A model generated the notes under the pieces. It was not told the origin of the DNA. It saw only the letters and a program-made list of their open reading frames with translations, and made no database searches. A stretch of DNA of 64,000 nucleotides from Nereocystis luetkeana (Eukaryota > Sar > Phaeophyceae > Laminariales > Laminariaceae), in the NCBI GenBank assembly GCA_031213475.1, contig JARUPZ010000002.1, positions 5,465,049 to 5,529,048 on the forward strand, in the 5' to 3' direction. The position numbers and the translations under genes are program-made. Every line of letters starts with the position of its first letter. Position 1 is the first letter of the stretch. Below are positions 1 through 15,000 of the stretch, one piece after another.

Positions 1-20
1 CGGGACTGCCCCCTGAAGGC
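1..20 (+). CDS. Zinc-finger gene, exon fragment at window edge
   Basis: The first 20 bases read RDCPLK plus two bases and stop at a GT donor at 21. Joined to the exon starting at 269 they give CPLKAKRKVRCRVGCG, which fits the finger linker C-x2-R-x-V-x-C-x2-GCG. The left end of the exon is outside the window. Confidence 0.6.
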
Positions 21-3000
21 GTTATTGAGTATCACCATCGTTATCCATCGTACCTACTTTCGTACCTCTCTGTCTACTACCTCTTTTCTCGCGAAAACTC
101 CTTGTAGCCCTTGTCGCCATTCGTCACACCACCTTCAGCGTACGAGTAGTATCTCACGGCGGGTACCGTTATCCGCCGCCTGCGACAGGGAAACGATGGC
201 AAGGACCTTTGTGCGACCAACCCCGCCCCCTTCTTCCTCATCACCACCCGAAAATGGCAGGCGTGCAGCAAGCGGAAAGTGCGCTGCAGAGTTGGCTGCG
301 GTTCGGAAGTGGAGGCAGGGAAACTGGAACACCACGAGCGGGAGGTTTGCACCCAGGCTTGCTGCTGGGAGGGGTGCGGGGAGAGGCTGGGTCCCGTGAC
401 TCGGCGGGAGACGCACGAACGGTACCTGTGTCCGCACCGCGCGGTGGAGTGCGCCCACGGGTGCGGCGTGAGGTACGTTAATACAGGGAGTGCAATTAGG
501 GGACGCGTTCTACGATAAGGGTTGCGATTAGGGGTATTTCTGGCCGACTATTGGCCCTCATGGGACTCCAGAGGGGGGGAAATGAAAAGTTGGCAGTGAA
601 AGGTGACGAGTGCAGAAACGACCACTGCGGTGATAGGGAGGGGTAATGAAATTTTGGTGTCCAGCATCCAACGCGAGGAGTCGCACCACGGCATGGGCAC
701 AACGTGATCCTATACCCGGATTGGTGGGCGCGCATGCTGCTCGTAGACGGCTGATAACACCAACGTTACCATTGTTATGGTGGCTATTACATCTCGGGGT
801 CCCAAAGAGGTATCGGCGGCAATAAGGCACATGCCTTAGAAGGCATGCCTTATCCCATTTGTGACGCACAATATTATTCGTTTACAACCTCGGCCCTGGG
901 GGTTTTTCATCATCATGTTATTAAGCCGCCAGATTTTCTTTTGACCTACTGTTAGTATGGACCTCCTCAAGCGAATAAACGACCCCTACAAGGCAAGCAC
1001 GCGTCTCAGGCGGCATGTTGTCGTCTCATAGATTTTGCCGTGGTCTGGTTGGAGCCACGGACGGCTAGAAGGCAGACAGCAGAAGGACTGGTGCACGCTA
1101 CACGCGCCAGGGGGGCTGCAACCTACTTTTTCCTGAGAGGGTCCTCCTCGCTTGAGAAGCTCCGTATTAATAGTAAGTAAGTCAATACAACTGACTTTAA
1201 GAACAAGAAGAAAGTTCAACCCTATGAACAACGCGACAGCCATGGTCCTGGATTTTCTTTCTCTCTTCTTTTCTTCCCATTTGCTATATTCGCCCTTCTT
1301 GTCTCTCTCCCTCTCAGTTGTAACTCAGACCCGGGGTCACACAGTATGACAAGCTCTCCTCCCCCCTCCCCGCCTCGATTCGTGCGTTCGCTTTTTTCGC
1401 GAGAAGAATTCAGTCCTTCCTTCCCTCGTCGACTCGCGTCTAATTACAGCTCAAACAGTGAAACACACTACCAGGGTATTGGGATCCCAGCGGCAAGGCA
1501 TGCCTTATAAGGCATGTGCCTTATTCGGTTATTCCTCGGTGTCCTCAAGGAGGATCCCCGTCAGTTAGAAATGTTTTGGCCGAAATTTATTCCAGGGTAT
1601 AAAGCATGCCCCATCGTAGCTCACTTCGAAAAAAAAGGAAAGAGATGCCGCTGGTGCCAGGCAGGACAGCTCCCGTGACCGCTGCCTCATCCGTGGTGAG
1701 GTGGGGTGGCCCGTGGTATCGTCCATTCCCAACAGATTTTACAGCAAACAAAACAACAAAATACTACGTAATGTTGGGCGGGGCAAGTAACTATTGTGCT
1801 GATTATTTCGCCCAGCTACGGTGTCGTATCTGTACTTTTTTTCTTGTTTGCCAGGCATGCGCAAATATCGCGCGCGCATACGATAGCGAGCGGTACGGCG
1901 CCTTGTGTACACGGCAGAAAAAAATATATGTAGTTCGCTTTGTTGATCGCCTTCTGCACTTTGCAACTTATACTTCACTTTCTGTCTAGACAGTCCATAC
2001 TCACGAGGTAGTAGCAGCCCGACACCATCAGCCCCCAAGCCAATGGACGCATGCCGCATCAACACGGGTAAGGGGAGAGATGCGGAGGTGTCTCCCAGAC
2101 AAAGTCACCAGCAATGCGAATTGAAAAGTAGTCTACTTTCGACATCGCCCGGCGAACAGACCTGACTTTTGTCAAGGCGAAACCAGGCAAAACTCCACGC
2201 GATATATATACAGTATATATAGGACAGAAACCGTGGGGGGGGGGGGGGGGGGTAAAATGAAGAGCGAACAATGAATCAGGGCCAAACCCAACGGCAATAC
2301 AACAGCAAGTGACTGCAAACACGACAACAGCACACGAGGCCTGCCGCCCGAACCACACACCCCGTAACCCCCACCCTAAAACATGGAGGCATGAAAATAC
2401 GTCCTTGCGGTAGTTCGTCTATCAATAGGACTATATTACGACCCGTGCCGAGTCAACACACTATTCTCTTTGGCCCCTCCCCCCATTCAGCAAAAACTAC
2501 TTTCTCCAACTATTTATCCACTACTGTACTTTATCCACAACTTTCTCCAACTACTTTGTCCTAGTACTTCCTCCAAGACGTTTTATCCAACGACTATATC
2601 CAACCGCCTTATCCAGCTATTTTCTCCAACTACTTTATCTGATAACTTTCTCCGACTACTTTCTCCAACCCTTTCTCCGACTACTTTATTCATCCGTTTT
2701 ATCCAACTCCTTTATCCGACTGCTATCAGCCTACCAACTTTCTCCGACTACGTGCTCCCTCCGACTACTTTATCCAACTGCAGTATTTGTATCCAACTAC
2801 TACCTCACCCAACTCCTGCATCCGACTACGTCACCCGCAGGGGGTTGACGGCGGCGCTCAGGGAGGCTCACGCTCTGCATCACTGCCGGCTGAGGCCCGT
2901 ACCTTGCCCTCACGGCTGTGGCGCGGTAGTCTCGAGCACCGATCTCCCCGCACACGTTCGTGCGGAAGGAGGGACTTGTCCGGAACGCCTTCAGCGATGC

Positions 3001-6000
3001 AGGTGCCACACCGAGGCGGCAAGAGGAGGGGGTGGAGAGGGGGGGGGGGGGGGGGAGAGGGGGGACGTCGAGTCTGTTGATTCTTGCACAGTATCCGCTA
3101 TATTCCACGCACATTTTTTCTACGTATTACACTTGTGTTACGTCTTTGCGTGGACGGACTCAAGTGCGGTATAGTTGCAGCGCAGAATCTGATGAACGGA
3201 CGCACTTTTATCGGTCGTTTTGCCAGAAAGTTGCGGTCAAACTGGGGATATAGGTGGGGGTAGCACGGGAGAGGAAGGCATGCTTCTTCGGGAGCGCGTG
3301 AAACCGCGATCGTCGAACGGTCGGAAATCGACGAGTGCAGACGTATGTAGCGTTCGGAAGCCAATGCGTGGGGGGTACACAAGGTGCGGGCACAAGAACG
3401 GTACATGCTAGCGTCGTCATCGTACTGTTTAGTTTCAGCAAACAAGTAGTTCGTTCTTGGTATCCTAGCCGGTCAGACAGAAGCGACGGCTAGACAGACG
3501 ACTTAACGAGTGCCGGGTGCTTGCTTGCTGCCCCACTAGTCGGTCCTCACAATTTCCTTCTGCTTGTACTTGCTGCCGGGTGCTTGCTTGCAGCCCGACT
3601 CGTCGGTCCTCATAATTTCCTTTTTTACTTATACTTGCTGCAATGTATAGTCTCCTTAAACACGCACAAGCATTAATACCTCAGACACACAGATCATCTA
3701 CAGATCATTTCCACGTGGGGATCTAGATATGTCGGGGCAGACAGATCATCTATCCCTGATCTGTACGATATAGCTCGTGTTGCCGGGTGGGAGCCGTATA
3801 ATCTGCACAGCATCTTATAACGGCAGGTGATGATCTAGATGATCTCTAGATGATCGATCTGTAAATGATTTGTCTGTAGATGATATATCTGTAGATTATC
3901 TGTCTGTAGATGATCTGTCAGTAGATGATATGTCGATGATGTATATGTCAATGATGTATCTGTAGAGGATATAGCTGTAGATGATATATCTGTAGATGAC
4001 ATGTCCAACGTGTGCATTAAATCTAACGATTATCACTTTTTTTGGCATCATGTATAAATCAGTATGGCCTGGAATATAATGACCCTTTACTATTCCTATC
4101 AGATTCCAAATGGTGATCATACTATCGGCCGTAGTAATTAGACCCATTGTATTTCCCTATGTTTTCTTACCATTTTTTATTTTATTTATTTTGACCCATC
4201 CCATTTATCAACTTCGCGCTTCTTTTCTCTCTCCTTCCTATTAATAGTCGTAACTCAGATCGGGGTCACAAAGCAGCCCCTTCTCCTACCTCCCCCCCCA
4301 CTCCGTTTCTTGCCTTGGAAGGCATTTTTATCGTGAGAAGGAATCAGTCCTTCCTCCCCTCGTCGACTCGCACTCTATACCGTTCTGACTATTACGGGGG
4401 ACCATAGTAATAGGTCCTACACACAAAAACCCACATATTTCCCTTTTTTTACTGACAATATTTGGTCTTATTTACTATGGTCCGCCGTGACACTACGCTC
4501 CCCTGTAATATTTATAACATATCGTAATCAGAACCGGATAGGGTAAGCAAATGGAGGGAGATACGGAGTAATTCTGAGGTTTTACAACATAGTGCTCAGA
4601 ACCGGGATATATAGCGTAGAAATCAGAACCCCCGACGTATCCAGTCCTGACTATTAATACTACAGTGTGTTCCCCTGCTATAGGATTCCGAGTACTCTAT
4701 CGATATGTAACAGCATGAATTCATTTATTTTGGCTGCCCCCATGTTGGGTTTGGCGAACAGGTTCGACTGTCTGGGACGCAGAATACTGGTGGCGAAGGG
4801 CGCGGCGGTCTCGGATGCGGCGGTAGACGACAGCGAGCAGGAAGATGAAGCTAGCGGGGGCGTGCAGGTCATTCCCGGGATTCTGAGGTTTTATAACACG
4901 TCCACCAGGCTGTTCGGGATCCGCTACCCCCACGGCAACCGGTGCGTTAGTTGGAGTGGCCGCATCCTGTCATCGTGGATCTTTAGATTATATGTAACGT
5001 TGCACAAACATACGCGGCGCAAATCTGAGCCAAGTGCAACGTGTGCAACTTGAGCCAAGCCCGGTGCAACCTGAACCAAGCGCGGTGTCGAGCCAAGTGC
5101 GGAGTAACCTGGGCCTACCTATGAGCTTCACTCAGTATATGTAGAGAATCTGATACAATTGAATGCGTACTATCTGACAATAAAATGAACAGGATTTGTT
5201 TTTTCAGTGCTCATCGCATCCATTCTCCATCATTCTGATTCTCGTTTTCTTGTAGTCGAAAAGTTAATGCTCGCGAGACATGTACGTAAACCGCCTTGCG
5301 CAACATACGTCATCTCAAAAACCTGGAACCACGTGTCACTGTTTGCCACTGCTAATACTACCGCAGAAGCGAAATCGAGTCGGTGTCCTTGCAGTGGGAC
5401 CAGAGGACCTGTTCCGCCTGCAGCTCCTCGACCCATGACATTTGTGCGAGGATGCATTTGTCCGGGATGGGTATGCGGCTCTGAGTCTTCCACCCACCCA
5501 CCCACCTCCCCACCCGCCCACGGAAATCAGACACCAGACCTAAGGCGGTATTCACTCTCTTGCCAAAAACTGAAACCACGTATCGCTACTGCCACGGCTA
5601 AATGCTGTAGAAGCGAAATCGAGATGGTACCCTCGCCCCCCACCCCTCTCCTCGCCCCCAATGGCCCGCTTGTTCAGTGCTCAAAACACCCCCACATCAC
5701 GCGCCCGCGCACCTCCCTCTTGATGCACGACCTGCCCCCACTCAATCAACAAAACAAAGGGAACAAGCCTTGGAAAACCTGGACTTTGTCTGGGCCGATC
5801 AAGGGGGTACCAGTGGTACCAGTGCCACCGATGGCATCGGTGGCACCGGTGGCGATGACAGCGGTGGCGGCGGCGGCGGCTCGAATGGTTGGGAGTGCGG
5901 CTGGATTCCGGCGGCGGACATGGCCCACCACCTCGAGGCGTGTTGTCCTCGGCGTAGTACTATGTGTCGGGAAGGGTGTGGGCAGAGCTTGGTGGTCAAG

Positions 6001-9000
6001 GATGCGGAGCGTCACTATCAAGACCGCTGCCCGAAGAGGTGCGTGATTTCAACGGGTTTTTTTTTTTGCACTAGCCGTGCGGGGAGGGCGGGAGGGGGAG
6101 ACGGTTGCGTTGTGCGTTGAGCTCGCTGTTGCTCTTGCTGTCACTGTCAAGAGCTCTTGCCTATTAATAGGAGGTGTGACAATGTTTTCTTGTCGGGGGG
6201 AGGGGGTAGCGTAAAGTCAGGGGGCGAGGGGGATGCACTCATCTCATGCGTGGCCGTAGTCGCATGACGGTAGACCCTCGCATCCCTACCCTGCCGGGAC
6301 GGATCACATCGGGTTTCCACCGACCAGACATTGGTTGCTTGCACCAAGCGCCGAGCGAAACATGAGGTGTTCGGCGAGTCGCATGAAGGGTGAGCTGCAT
6401 ACTTTCCGTCCGGGGGGGGGGGCTGTACTGGAGGGGGGGCTTATGCGTCCACGTCATCCTGCAACGGTATCAAGATAATTTGTTTTAGAATCCTCCGGCT
6501 GACGAGTGCAAAGAGAGACTCAGCCCATCACTCTAGCACATATGTTGTTTGTAGCCGTACAGTGTCAACTCGACTCTGCAGTTCTGTAGTACACCATGGT
6601 TGTCGTGGTACACAACGGTGCTACCCCGTCGCCATTATAACGTTTTTTGTAAGTAGGCGTGCGCTTCTTCTGCAAGGCAAGGGGTGGGAAAGGTGTATGG
6701 GAGGGTAGCGGTAATCCACTGTTCCCTACGGCTAAAAACACGAAATCTCCGATGTATGATGACCGACCACCCGTCCGAAGCTGTGATGTTTACATACGGC
6801 AACATATGCTGCACGTCTTATCCATTCGAGATCAGTTATCAGGAACATTTAACGTCGTGTACCTCAGGCAGACATTACATCTACTGCGGAACATCTGGTT
6901 CCTAACCTGGCGTTGCGAGAGATTGTGCAGGAGCTGTGCGCAGTAGTACAGACCCAACCCAAGAAACACGTGCTAGATCATGCAAACTTATACGGCTCCC
7001 ACCCGTCAACATGAGCTAGATCATACAGATCATACAGATCATACAGATCATGGATACGTCTGCCCTACAAGGTCTAGATCGTGACTGTGCGAGAGATCTG
7101 TAGATGATCTATCCGAGGTATGGAACATTGGAAGGATACTCGTCCAGATCGCATCTGAAAAAATACGTTATACAAAATTTCCGGTGCAACCTGGTCCAAC
7201 TGCGGTGCAATCTCTGAACGTACGGGTTATTTAGCACATGTAAAGAATCTGTCAATAACGTATTGTCTGACAGGGTGTCTGGGTACGCCAGAGAATATTC
7301 TTGAGTACCCTTCGAAACTCGCCCTTTGAACATGGATAACGACAGCGAAACGAAGTGCGAAGAGGTTTAATCTGACCACAGAAATAACATCAAGGATGTC
7401 AACACTCCTTGCACCTTACTTGCCCCCCGCCTTCCCCCTCTGGAAGTGGTCACACCAGAAAAGAAGCCGATTCATAGTAATTTAACGCTGACATCCTTAT
7501 GCAAGGAAGTCCTCCTCACGAGCGGTTCTTCGAGGGATGCAGCTCATCCTTCGCGTGACTCGCTCAACACCTCACGTTTCGCTTCGCGCTTGGTGCAAGC
7601 AATCGATGTCTCCCTGGTCGGTGAAAACCAGACATGGTCCATTTCCGGCAGTGTAGGGGTGGGACGGTCTTTGGCCATACGATTACGGCCATGCATGACA
7701 TGGTATGAGTACCCCCCCCCCCCCCCTTTCTGCCCCCATTCCGCTGGCCGTGCACAGGTTCGTGGTGTGCTCGTTAGGCTGCGGGGCAGAAGTGCAGCAT
7801 GAGAATCTCGGGGTCCACGTGGACGAGGAATGCCCTTTGCGGCGCACACCTTGCGAGGCGTGTGGAGTGCCCATACCGCTTCCGGACCTCTCGGAGCACC
7901 TGGCAGAACGCTGCGTTAGGGTGGCTCGGCGCTGCACGAACGGTACGAGAAACGACAAGCTGAAGACGAGGGCTCCACGTTGGCTGGTTTTTGTTGGCTG
8001 TTCTTGTTGTTCTCACATTAACTCGTAGTCCGTGATCACAGGACAGGCTCCAGGAACTCGGGAGTGGAAGAATATCTCAGGGAAAAAATCTTGCTATCCA
8101 TGAAAACCGACCGACCCCATACGCCAGTAAAAAAAAGTTCGTTCTCCTTACATATATATGCATTTAGTATGGCCCCAAACAAACGCTCTTGTCTCTTTGT
8201 TTCCATCTAGGATGTGGGTCGCATGTACGAGGGGAAAATCTCGCGCGCCATCTTTCCTCGGAGTGCCCGAAGCGAGTCGTCCCGTGTCCGCTGGGCTGTC
8301 CAGAGGCGGAGCTTTGGGCGGAAGAGGTGGAGTCTCACGTGCGGGATAGTTGCCCCCTGCACGTGGAACCCTGCCGAAAAGGCTGCGGGATGGAGGTGGC
8401 GGTGTGCTCGCGCGAGCAGCACGAGGAGACGGTGTGCTCGGAGAGAGTGATTACCTGCGAGTGCGGCGCGGAGCACACGATATCAAAGACGGAAGATCAC
8501 CGGTAAGTGTTTTTTTTTTTCCACCAGCAATCGTGGGGGTTTCGATCGTCCAGCGTGGCTGTGGTCAGAAAAGTGCATACGTCCGAGTGTGTGAAATAAT
8601 GGTTAATGTGCAATGGTTGAACATCTCCGCCAGTTGCAATAGTTGGACAGTTGCAACCCCTAGCCCCCTAAATGAGCCGTTTTTTTGTGTGTTTTCATCA
8701 ACGACTGCTGCTACTATAGGAGGGTCTACCCCCGTTTTCATCACCGCGTTTAGGTCACTCAGGCGAGTGGCTCTTCTGTACTTGTTCTTGTTTTCTAAGT
8801 TATATTTGTCCTCATAAGCGGCCCTTTCTACATATACCATCAGTCTTTCTGGGAGTGGATCATCTGTGGTTCTTCATGTGCCCAACGCCAGCAAGGCAGC
8901 ATGCTACTGTCCGTGACAGCCTGTGCGACCGCCTGCCAAGGGTGTAAACAACTACCAGTATGCCTCAATAGTACCTTACTCAAAATTGGGCTGGAAGGTG

Positions 9001-12000
9001 TGTGAATGGCCGCAGCTCAAGCAAGCGATCCCTTTGGCGAAAAGGAATCTAAAACATAAAAAGCTCATAAATAGGACTGTAAATAATTAAGATATAATGA
9101 TCACTCGTCCGAGCGTCTCTGAGCGGTTGAAAGAAAAGGGCCTTAGAATGATCCCCCCCCCTACCATCTACTCTCCTGTCGCTCTCATCGGCTTGCATAA
9201 TTGTATGAACAGTAAAAGCGCTACAGCAGTCGACCTGGGGTACTGGGCGCTTCTATTTTCCGGTCGCAGGAGAGAAAGAGAGAGGGTGATAGGTATCATG
9301 CGTGCAGCATTCCGGGGAGGAAGATATCAACAATTACGATGTACTGTCTTTTTTATTTTCAGAGCGGTGATATGCGCGTTGGTATTAGCGTCCGGTACGA
9401 CTCATGCGATCATGTGCGAGGCGGGCGATATGTTGTCCTTGCTTTCACGCGTGGTACATTTTCATCTACCGACTTGTGGAATTCTCACGCGCGCGGCTAC
9501 TCTCCATCTCTGTCTCTCTCTTTTCTAGAGTTTTCGCCCCCCTCTCTCCCTCCTTCCCCCCCTTGCTCCCTCCTTCCCTCCCCCCCCCATACCCGGTGAC
9601 CCCGTACAAAAAAATCAGAATCATGGACTGCGGTGCGGTAATGTGCTACTGTTCGCTGGGATGCGGGGTGAAGGTTCGCAAGATGGACATGGATATGCAT
9701 CAGGTATTACTGGTATTGATCAGCCAAGGCTGTTCACGGCTCAAGATCCGACCCGCGGGTCAGGTCAGGATGTCTTTTCAAAATTTCACGGGTCGGGTCG
9801 GGTTTGGGTCGGGTCGGGACGGGTCGGGTCGGGTCGGGTCGGGTCGGGTCGGGTCGGGTCGGGTCGGGTCGGGTCGGGTCGGGTCGGGTCGGGTCGGGTC
9901 GGGTCGGGTCGGGTCGGGTCGGGTCGGGTCGGGTCGGGTCGGGTCGGGTCGGGTCGGGTCGGGTCGGGTCGGGTCGGGTCGGGTCGGGTCGGGTCGGGTC
10001 GGGTCGGGTCGGGTCGGGTCGGGTCGGGTCGGGTCGGGTCGGGTCGGGTCGGGTCTGGTCGGGTCGGGTCGGGTCGGGTCGGGTCGGGTCGGGTCGGGTC
10101 GGGTCGGGTCGGGTCGGGTCGGGTCGGGTCGGGTCGGGTCGGGTCGGGTCGGGTCGGGTCGGGTCGGGTCGGGTCGGGTCGGGTCGGGTCGGGTCGGGTC
10201 GGGTCGGGTCGGGTCGGGTCGGGTCGGGTCGGGTCGGGTCGGGTCGGGTCGGGTCGGGTCGGGTCGGGTCGGGTCGGGTCGGGTCGGGTCGGGTCGGGTC
10301 GGGTCGGGTCGGGTCGGGTCGGGTCGGGTCGGGTTGGTTCGGGTCGGTTCGGTTCGGTTCGGTTCGGTTCGGGTCGGGTCGGATCGGGTCGGGTCGGGTC
10401 GGGTCGGGTCGGGTCGGTTCGGGTCGGTTCGGTTCGGGTCGGTTCGGTTCGGTTCGGTTCGGTTCGGGTCGGGTCGGGTCGGGTCGGGTCGGGTCGAGTC
10501 AGGAGGTATTCGAAATCTCACGTGTCGGAGGTTAGGTACTACGTATTCATCGCTTGCCGCCGTGATCTCAGACCGGCACACCAACCTTCGCCCTAGTGTG
10601 CCACCTTTCCTGTTTTGGCAGAGATCGCCTCAAAAGCGGTACAAGTTGTATGCATCAAAAGTCTTCGCAGGGACCTACAGCGGTAACCAGCACGTAATAT
10701 CTATACGAAACATGTATAGATCTGTTCTACGATGGGGTCAACGTAGCATGTACAGCAGCATCTACCTGGTACCTGGTACTAGGCACATTTTTATGACCCT
10801 CCTCCCCCTCCTCGCTTGAGTGGTTCTATACCATGAACAGGTCAACGGATAAGTCACCCAGCCACCGGAAATAAATATGCATGTACTCTAATATCCGTCA
10901 GATATGGGCCAAGAATAAAAGAGATACTACAGTAATATATACCTGGTACCAGGTATATATATATATATATTATATATGTATACATATGTGTGTACGTACG
11001 TCAGAATATAGTAGTATATATGCATGTCAGATAAAGCCTATATATACACTGTTAATACTACTGCGGTAGTAGAGGATATTTGATTCAAGTCTAAAAGGAA
11101 GCATGTGCCATACGTTGTCGGAAGGGGAAATCGAGGAAACCGTGTGATCGAAGATCTCACATGTCAGCAAGCTGTGCGTGCTACCTCGATCGCCTGTACT
11201 ACAATACTTGCATGCGGGTTTTATGTGACCTCATGCAGGGTACAGTATATATATATTTATAAATTTAACATATGCCTTGCTGCTGTGAAACTTAGGGGGG
11301 TGTGCTTACATATTCTGTCTCAAGGGATACCCGGTACCTGGTAGTGGGTAGTTAACCCTTTTAAGGCTACAGTCCCGTTTTGGGGACAAACTATTTAGGT
11401 TTTTACTGGCTAGATCTATTCGTCTCGTACGCAGTAGTGGTAAGCTTACAGGCTACCCATCCGCCAACTCGTCAGGCAGACAGCACATCCATGACCCTTG
11501 CTCCAATTATTTTCCTGCCAACTTCGTCCCGCAGGAACAGCACTGCGAGCGCAAAACTCTCCGCACCCTGAGCAAAATGATCGAGTGCCCTCTGGGATGC
11601 AGGCGCCTGATTCTCAGACAGTGGGAGTTTCAACACCGCACGTTCGACTGCCCGAAACGCCCGGCCCGGTGCCCCGCGGGATGCTCCGAGGACGTTGCAG
11701 CGGACGAGGCGGCTGCTCACCTCATGACCTGCGGACGACGTCGAATCCGGTGAGGGACCGAAAATTATCGGAGTTGGAGGTGTTGGGGATTGAGGGTTAA
11801 ACTGGCGAGACGACATGGTTGTTATGCAGCCTCGAGGTTGTTATTATCAATGTTAGCATCGTTCTTGCGTTTTCCATCCGACAACATGCAGCATGAATGA
11901 GCTTCATCAACGTTGATCACTCATAAAACGTTCATAGCCCAAAAGAAGAAAAACATATTGGCACACAGTAGGCTGTTGGCCTATAATAGACTATTGGACT

Positions 12001-15000
12001 ACAGTAGCTTCAACGCCGATCACTCGTAGATATTCTCCGGAAGGAGAAAACCAAAGGAAACCTTCGATAAAAAAAAAAAAAAAAAAACTATTGGGGGTCC
12101 ATATTGCTACTGAGTTGGCTTGCCGCTGAAAAGAAGCCTTCGGTGCTCGAAAGGGGCAACGCCTGTACCGTTTATATCACGCGCCTGCTAAATCACGCAC
12201 CCTCTACACAATCCTGTGCCTCTTTCTCTTCGCCACCGACCCTGTATACATCGCAAAAGTTGTGGCGCCGACAGCGCCGGCTGCGAGCGGATGCTTCTGA
12301 CTTGGTTAGGCCTGACCGAGGCCTCCACGAAGATGAGACGAAGCAGTACGACCCCTGGGCTGGACACCGCCTCCGTGGGGCAGGCTGCTCGACAAGTGAG
12401 TGCAGCTGCAGTAACTGGCAGAAGTCGGAGGAGCATCAGGGTTGGCCGGGACGACCCCCCTCCCCGTTGTACAGTGGGGGGCTTAAAAAAAAAAACTGTG
12501 GAGGCATTGGACAATGTATAACATGACTAGGCCTACCGAATTGAGAGTCTGTCGACAACTCGTGGGGTTTTCTACGTTGTTCAATGCCTCCGCAAGGATT
12601 GTGTAACGCCCACATTGTGCGAGGGGGGGAAGGTCGTGGTCACCTGTAGTGTCACGAGAAGGAAGGACGAAGGAAGGAGCAAAGACAACAATCGAAGTAG
12701 ATAGAGGTTAAGGGTATTTGGGTCAACCCTTATAGAACTGCAGCCCCGTTTTGGGGACAAACCAGTCAAATTTCAAGCAGTTTGTCCCCAAAGCGGGACT
12801 GCGGTACTAAAAGGGTTAAGGTACTTGAGGTAAGGTACCTGGGTTAAGGTACTCGGGTTAAGGTGTTTGCGTTAAGGTACTTGAGTCAAGGCACTTGGCC
12901 AGAAACACGTTTTTATCCCCCTGGCCGACAAATACCTGGTATACCCTCAACGATGAATCGCGACCTGTTCCGCGCTGGGTACAAACCAAAAACGACCAGC
13001 ATTACGTACGCATTACCTGGTATGGCGTTTTCCCTCCGATAATAAGCAGCATGACCTTCAGCGTTGATCACATTCGAAACAAAAGGTTCCCCGAATGCAA
13101 TTGTTACGATATGCCAACCGGTATTGTGCAGCATGATGAGCTTCAATGTGAATCACTCATACACGTTCCCTCCCAGACAAAAGAAGGGGAAAACTATATA
13201 AAAAAAACAAACAAACAAAAAAGGATTACCTGTGACATGCGCGAAGTTCAACTCCCGTCTGCACCTACCACCTGCTTCGGGCTTTTATCATGGATCGATC
13301 AACTACACGTTGAAAGCAGGCCGTGAGCGAAGGCCTCGCGTCGTGTTCCGACCACGGCAGCGATGCCCTCATGTGGGCGGCGGGCAAAGGGGATTCGGAG
13401 CACGTCTTGCTGGAGGAGTTGCTGGCGCTCACAGGAGGGGCGGGCATCGATCGCGAGACCCACCTCGGAGACAACGCGCTAACTATCGCGTCTTCCAGGC
13501 AAGGAGGAAGTACACGGGAGGGGGGGAGGGTAAAGAGGGGGGAAGGCGGGGGGGGGGGGGGTGTACTCATTATCATGCATGGCCGTAATCGTATGACCAT
13601 AGACCCTCGCATCCTTACATTACCGGGACGGAGCACGTCGGGTTTTCACCGACCAAGCAGACGTTGCTTGCACCAAGCGCGAAGCGCCGTGAGGTGTCTG
13701 GCGAGTCGCATGAAGGGTGAGCTGCATCCTACCAAGAACCGCTTGTGAGGCGACTTTTTTTGCATGTGGGTGACAGCATCAATGAACGATTTAATTTCTG
13801 ATGTGGCCGGTTTCCAGAGACAGCAATGGGTTTACTATGTAACTGCCTCGTGGGTGCCTCACGATATACCAGGGTACACACTACGTGATACGATCATCCC
13901 CCTGGTGCGGAGTGAAGGTTCTCCCCGTACAAAAATGATCTAACTTGACCGCCAGCCGTGGTAACCGCCAAAAAAACAAATAACGGTACCCTGGCTGCCT
14001 AGCTCACGCAGTGAGCGGCGTGTTTTACAGCGTCGTCGCCATCCGAAGCCAACCCAACCTATATATATATGTACCAGGTATATAATATAGGAGGGGGGGG
14101 ATGGCTGACGTGAAAGGGACGGTATGGGTCAAACGGTAGCTGTTCTGTGAGGCCGCCGGGGGGGGGGGTTGTTTCAATCCTCGGTGGGCGTGTGAGTGAA
14201 TCAGCACAAAGAAATTATAGATGTCATCCTACTGCTGTACAGTAGGGCCATTGGGTGTCTTGTGTGCGATGGTTCTCGGACGCAGAAACACACTACTTGT
14301 ATAGTGTTGTAAGGATCACCCCGGGCTGGTTAATCGATCGGTCTTTTACTAGCTCAGTTGGTAATACCTTCACATTTGACGCCGCCGAGGACACGGTTGC
14401 GATACGTTTCAACAACGAAACATGGATGGGAGCACAGTCTACGCTGCTAGTGACAGTTGTGTACCAAGTACCAGGTACAAATTGACAGTTTGTCCGAGAA
14501 TATAGCGTTCGTTTGATGTGACTATCAGATTCCGAACGGGGCATATATTCACGGCCAGAGACCAGAGTGGTACCAATATTTACAAAGGGGGGATGCTTTC
14601 TTTCCTTTTCTTTTTCAGGAGACGGTGTTTTTTTTCGATCTCATATAGTGCTTTCGCCCTTCTTTTCCCTCTCCTACAGTCGTAGTCGGAACTCAGATCC
14701 GGGGTCACATAGCAGAGACGCCCCTCCCCCCTCCCCGCTGCGGTCCGTGCCTCAGAAGGCATTTGTTTTCGTGAGAGAAGGCTGCAGCGCTTCCTGCTCT
14801 CTCGCCCACTCGCGTCGAATACGCGCCTCATGGCAACTGCCAAAACGTTCGTAAAGCTAATGCACCGATTGGTTCACAGTTTAGAAGGGGGGTTAGTTTG
14901 CTTTCGTACGTCGCGTCGTCGCCCACGCTTGTTTATCACCCCCCCCCGCGGGGCGAGCATCTCGTTCGCACTTTCGCGAGCAGTGGCTTCCGAATGGCTG

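Larger units (their letters stand above)
473..2840 (+). other. Intron of zinc-finger gene, repeat-bearing
   Basis: About 2.4 kb without a supported gene. It holds an inverted pair of GGCATGCCTTAT-type sequences (820-858 and 1495-1533), one copy of the pyrimidine-rich 200-bp family (about 1240-1440), a run of 17 G near 2236 and a degenerate pyrimidine repeat (2475-2835) directly before the acceptor. Confidence 0.7.

Noticed and set aside
2470-2840. Coding extension to the left of the exon at 2841
   Set aside because: It is made of the pyrimidine minisatellite; the CAG at 2838-2840 gives correct phase and finger spacing.
9404-10819. Very long frames with Gly-Ser-Gly-Arg-Val or Pro-Asp-Pro-Thr-Arg repeats on both strands
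   Set aside because: They come from the GGGTC repeat, which has no stop in any frame; the real exon ends at 9703 with a good donor.
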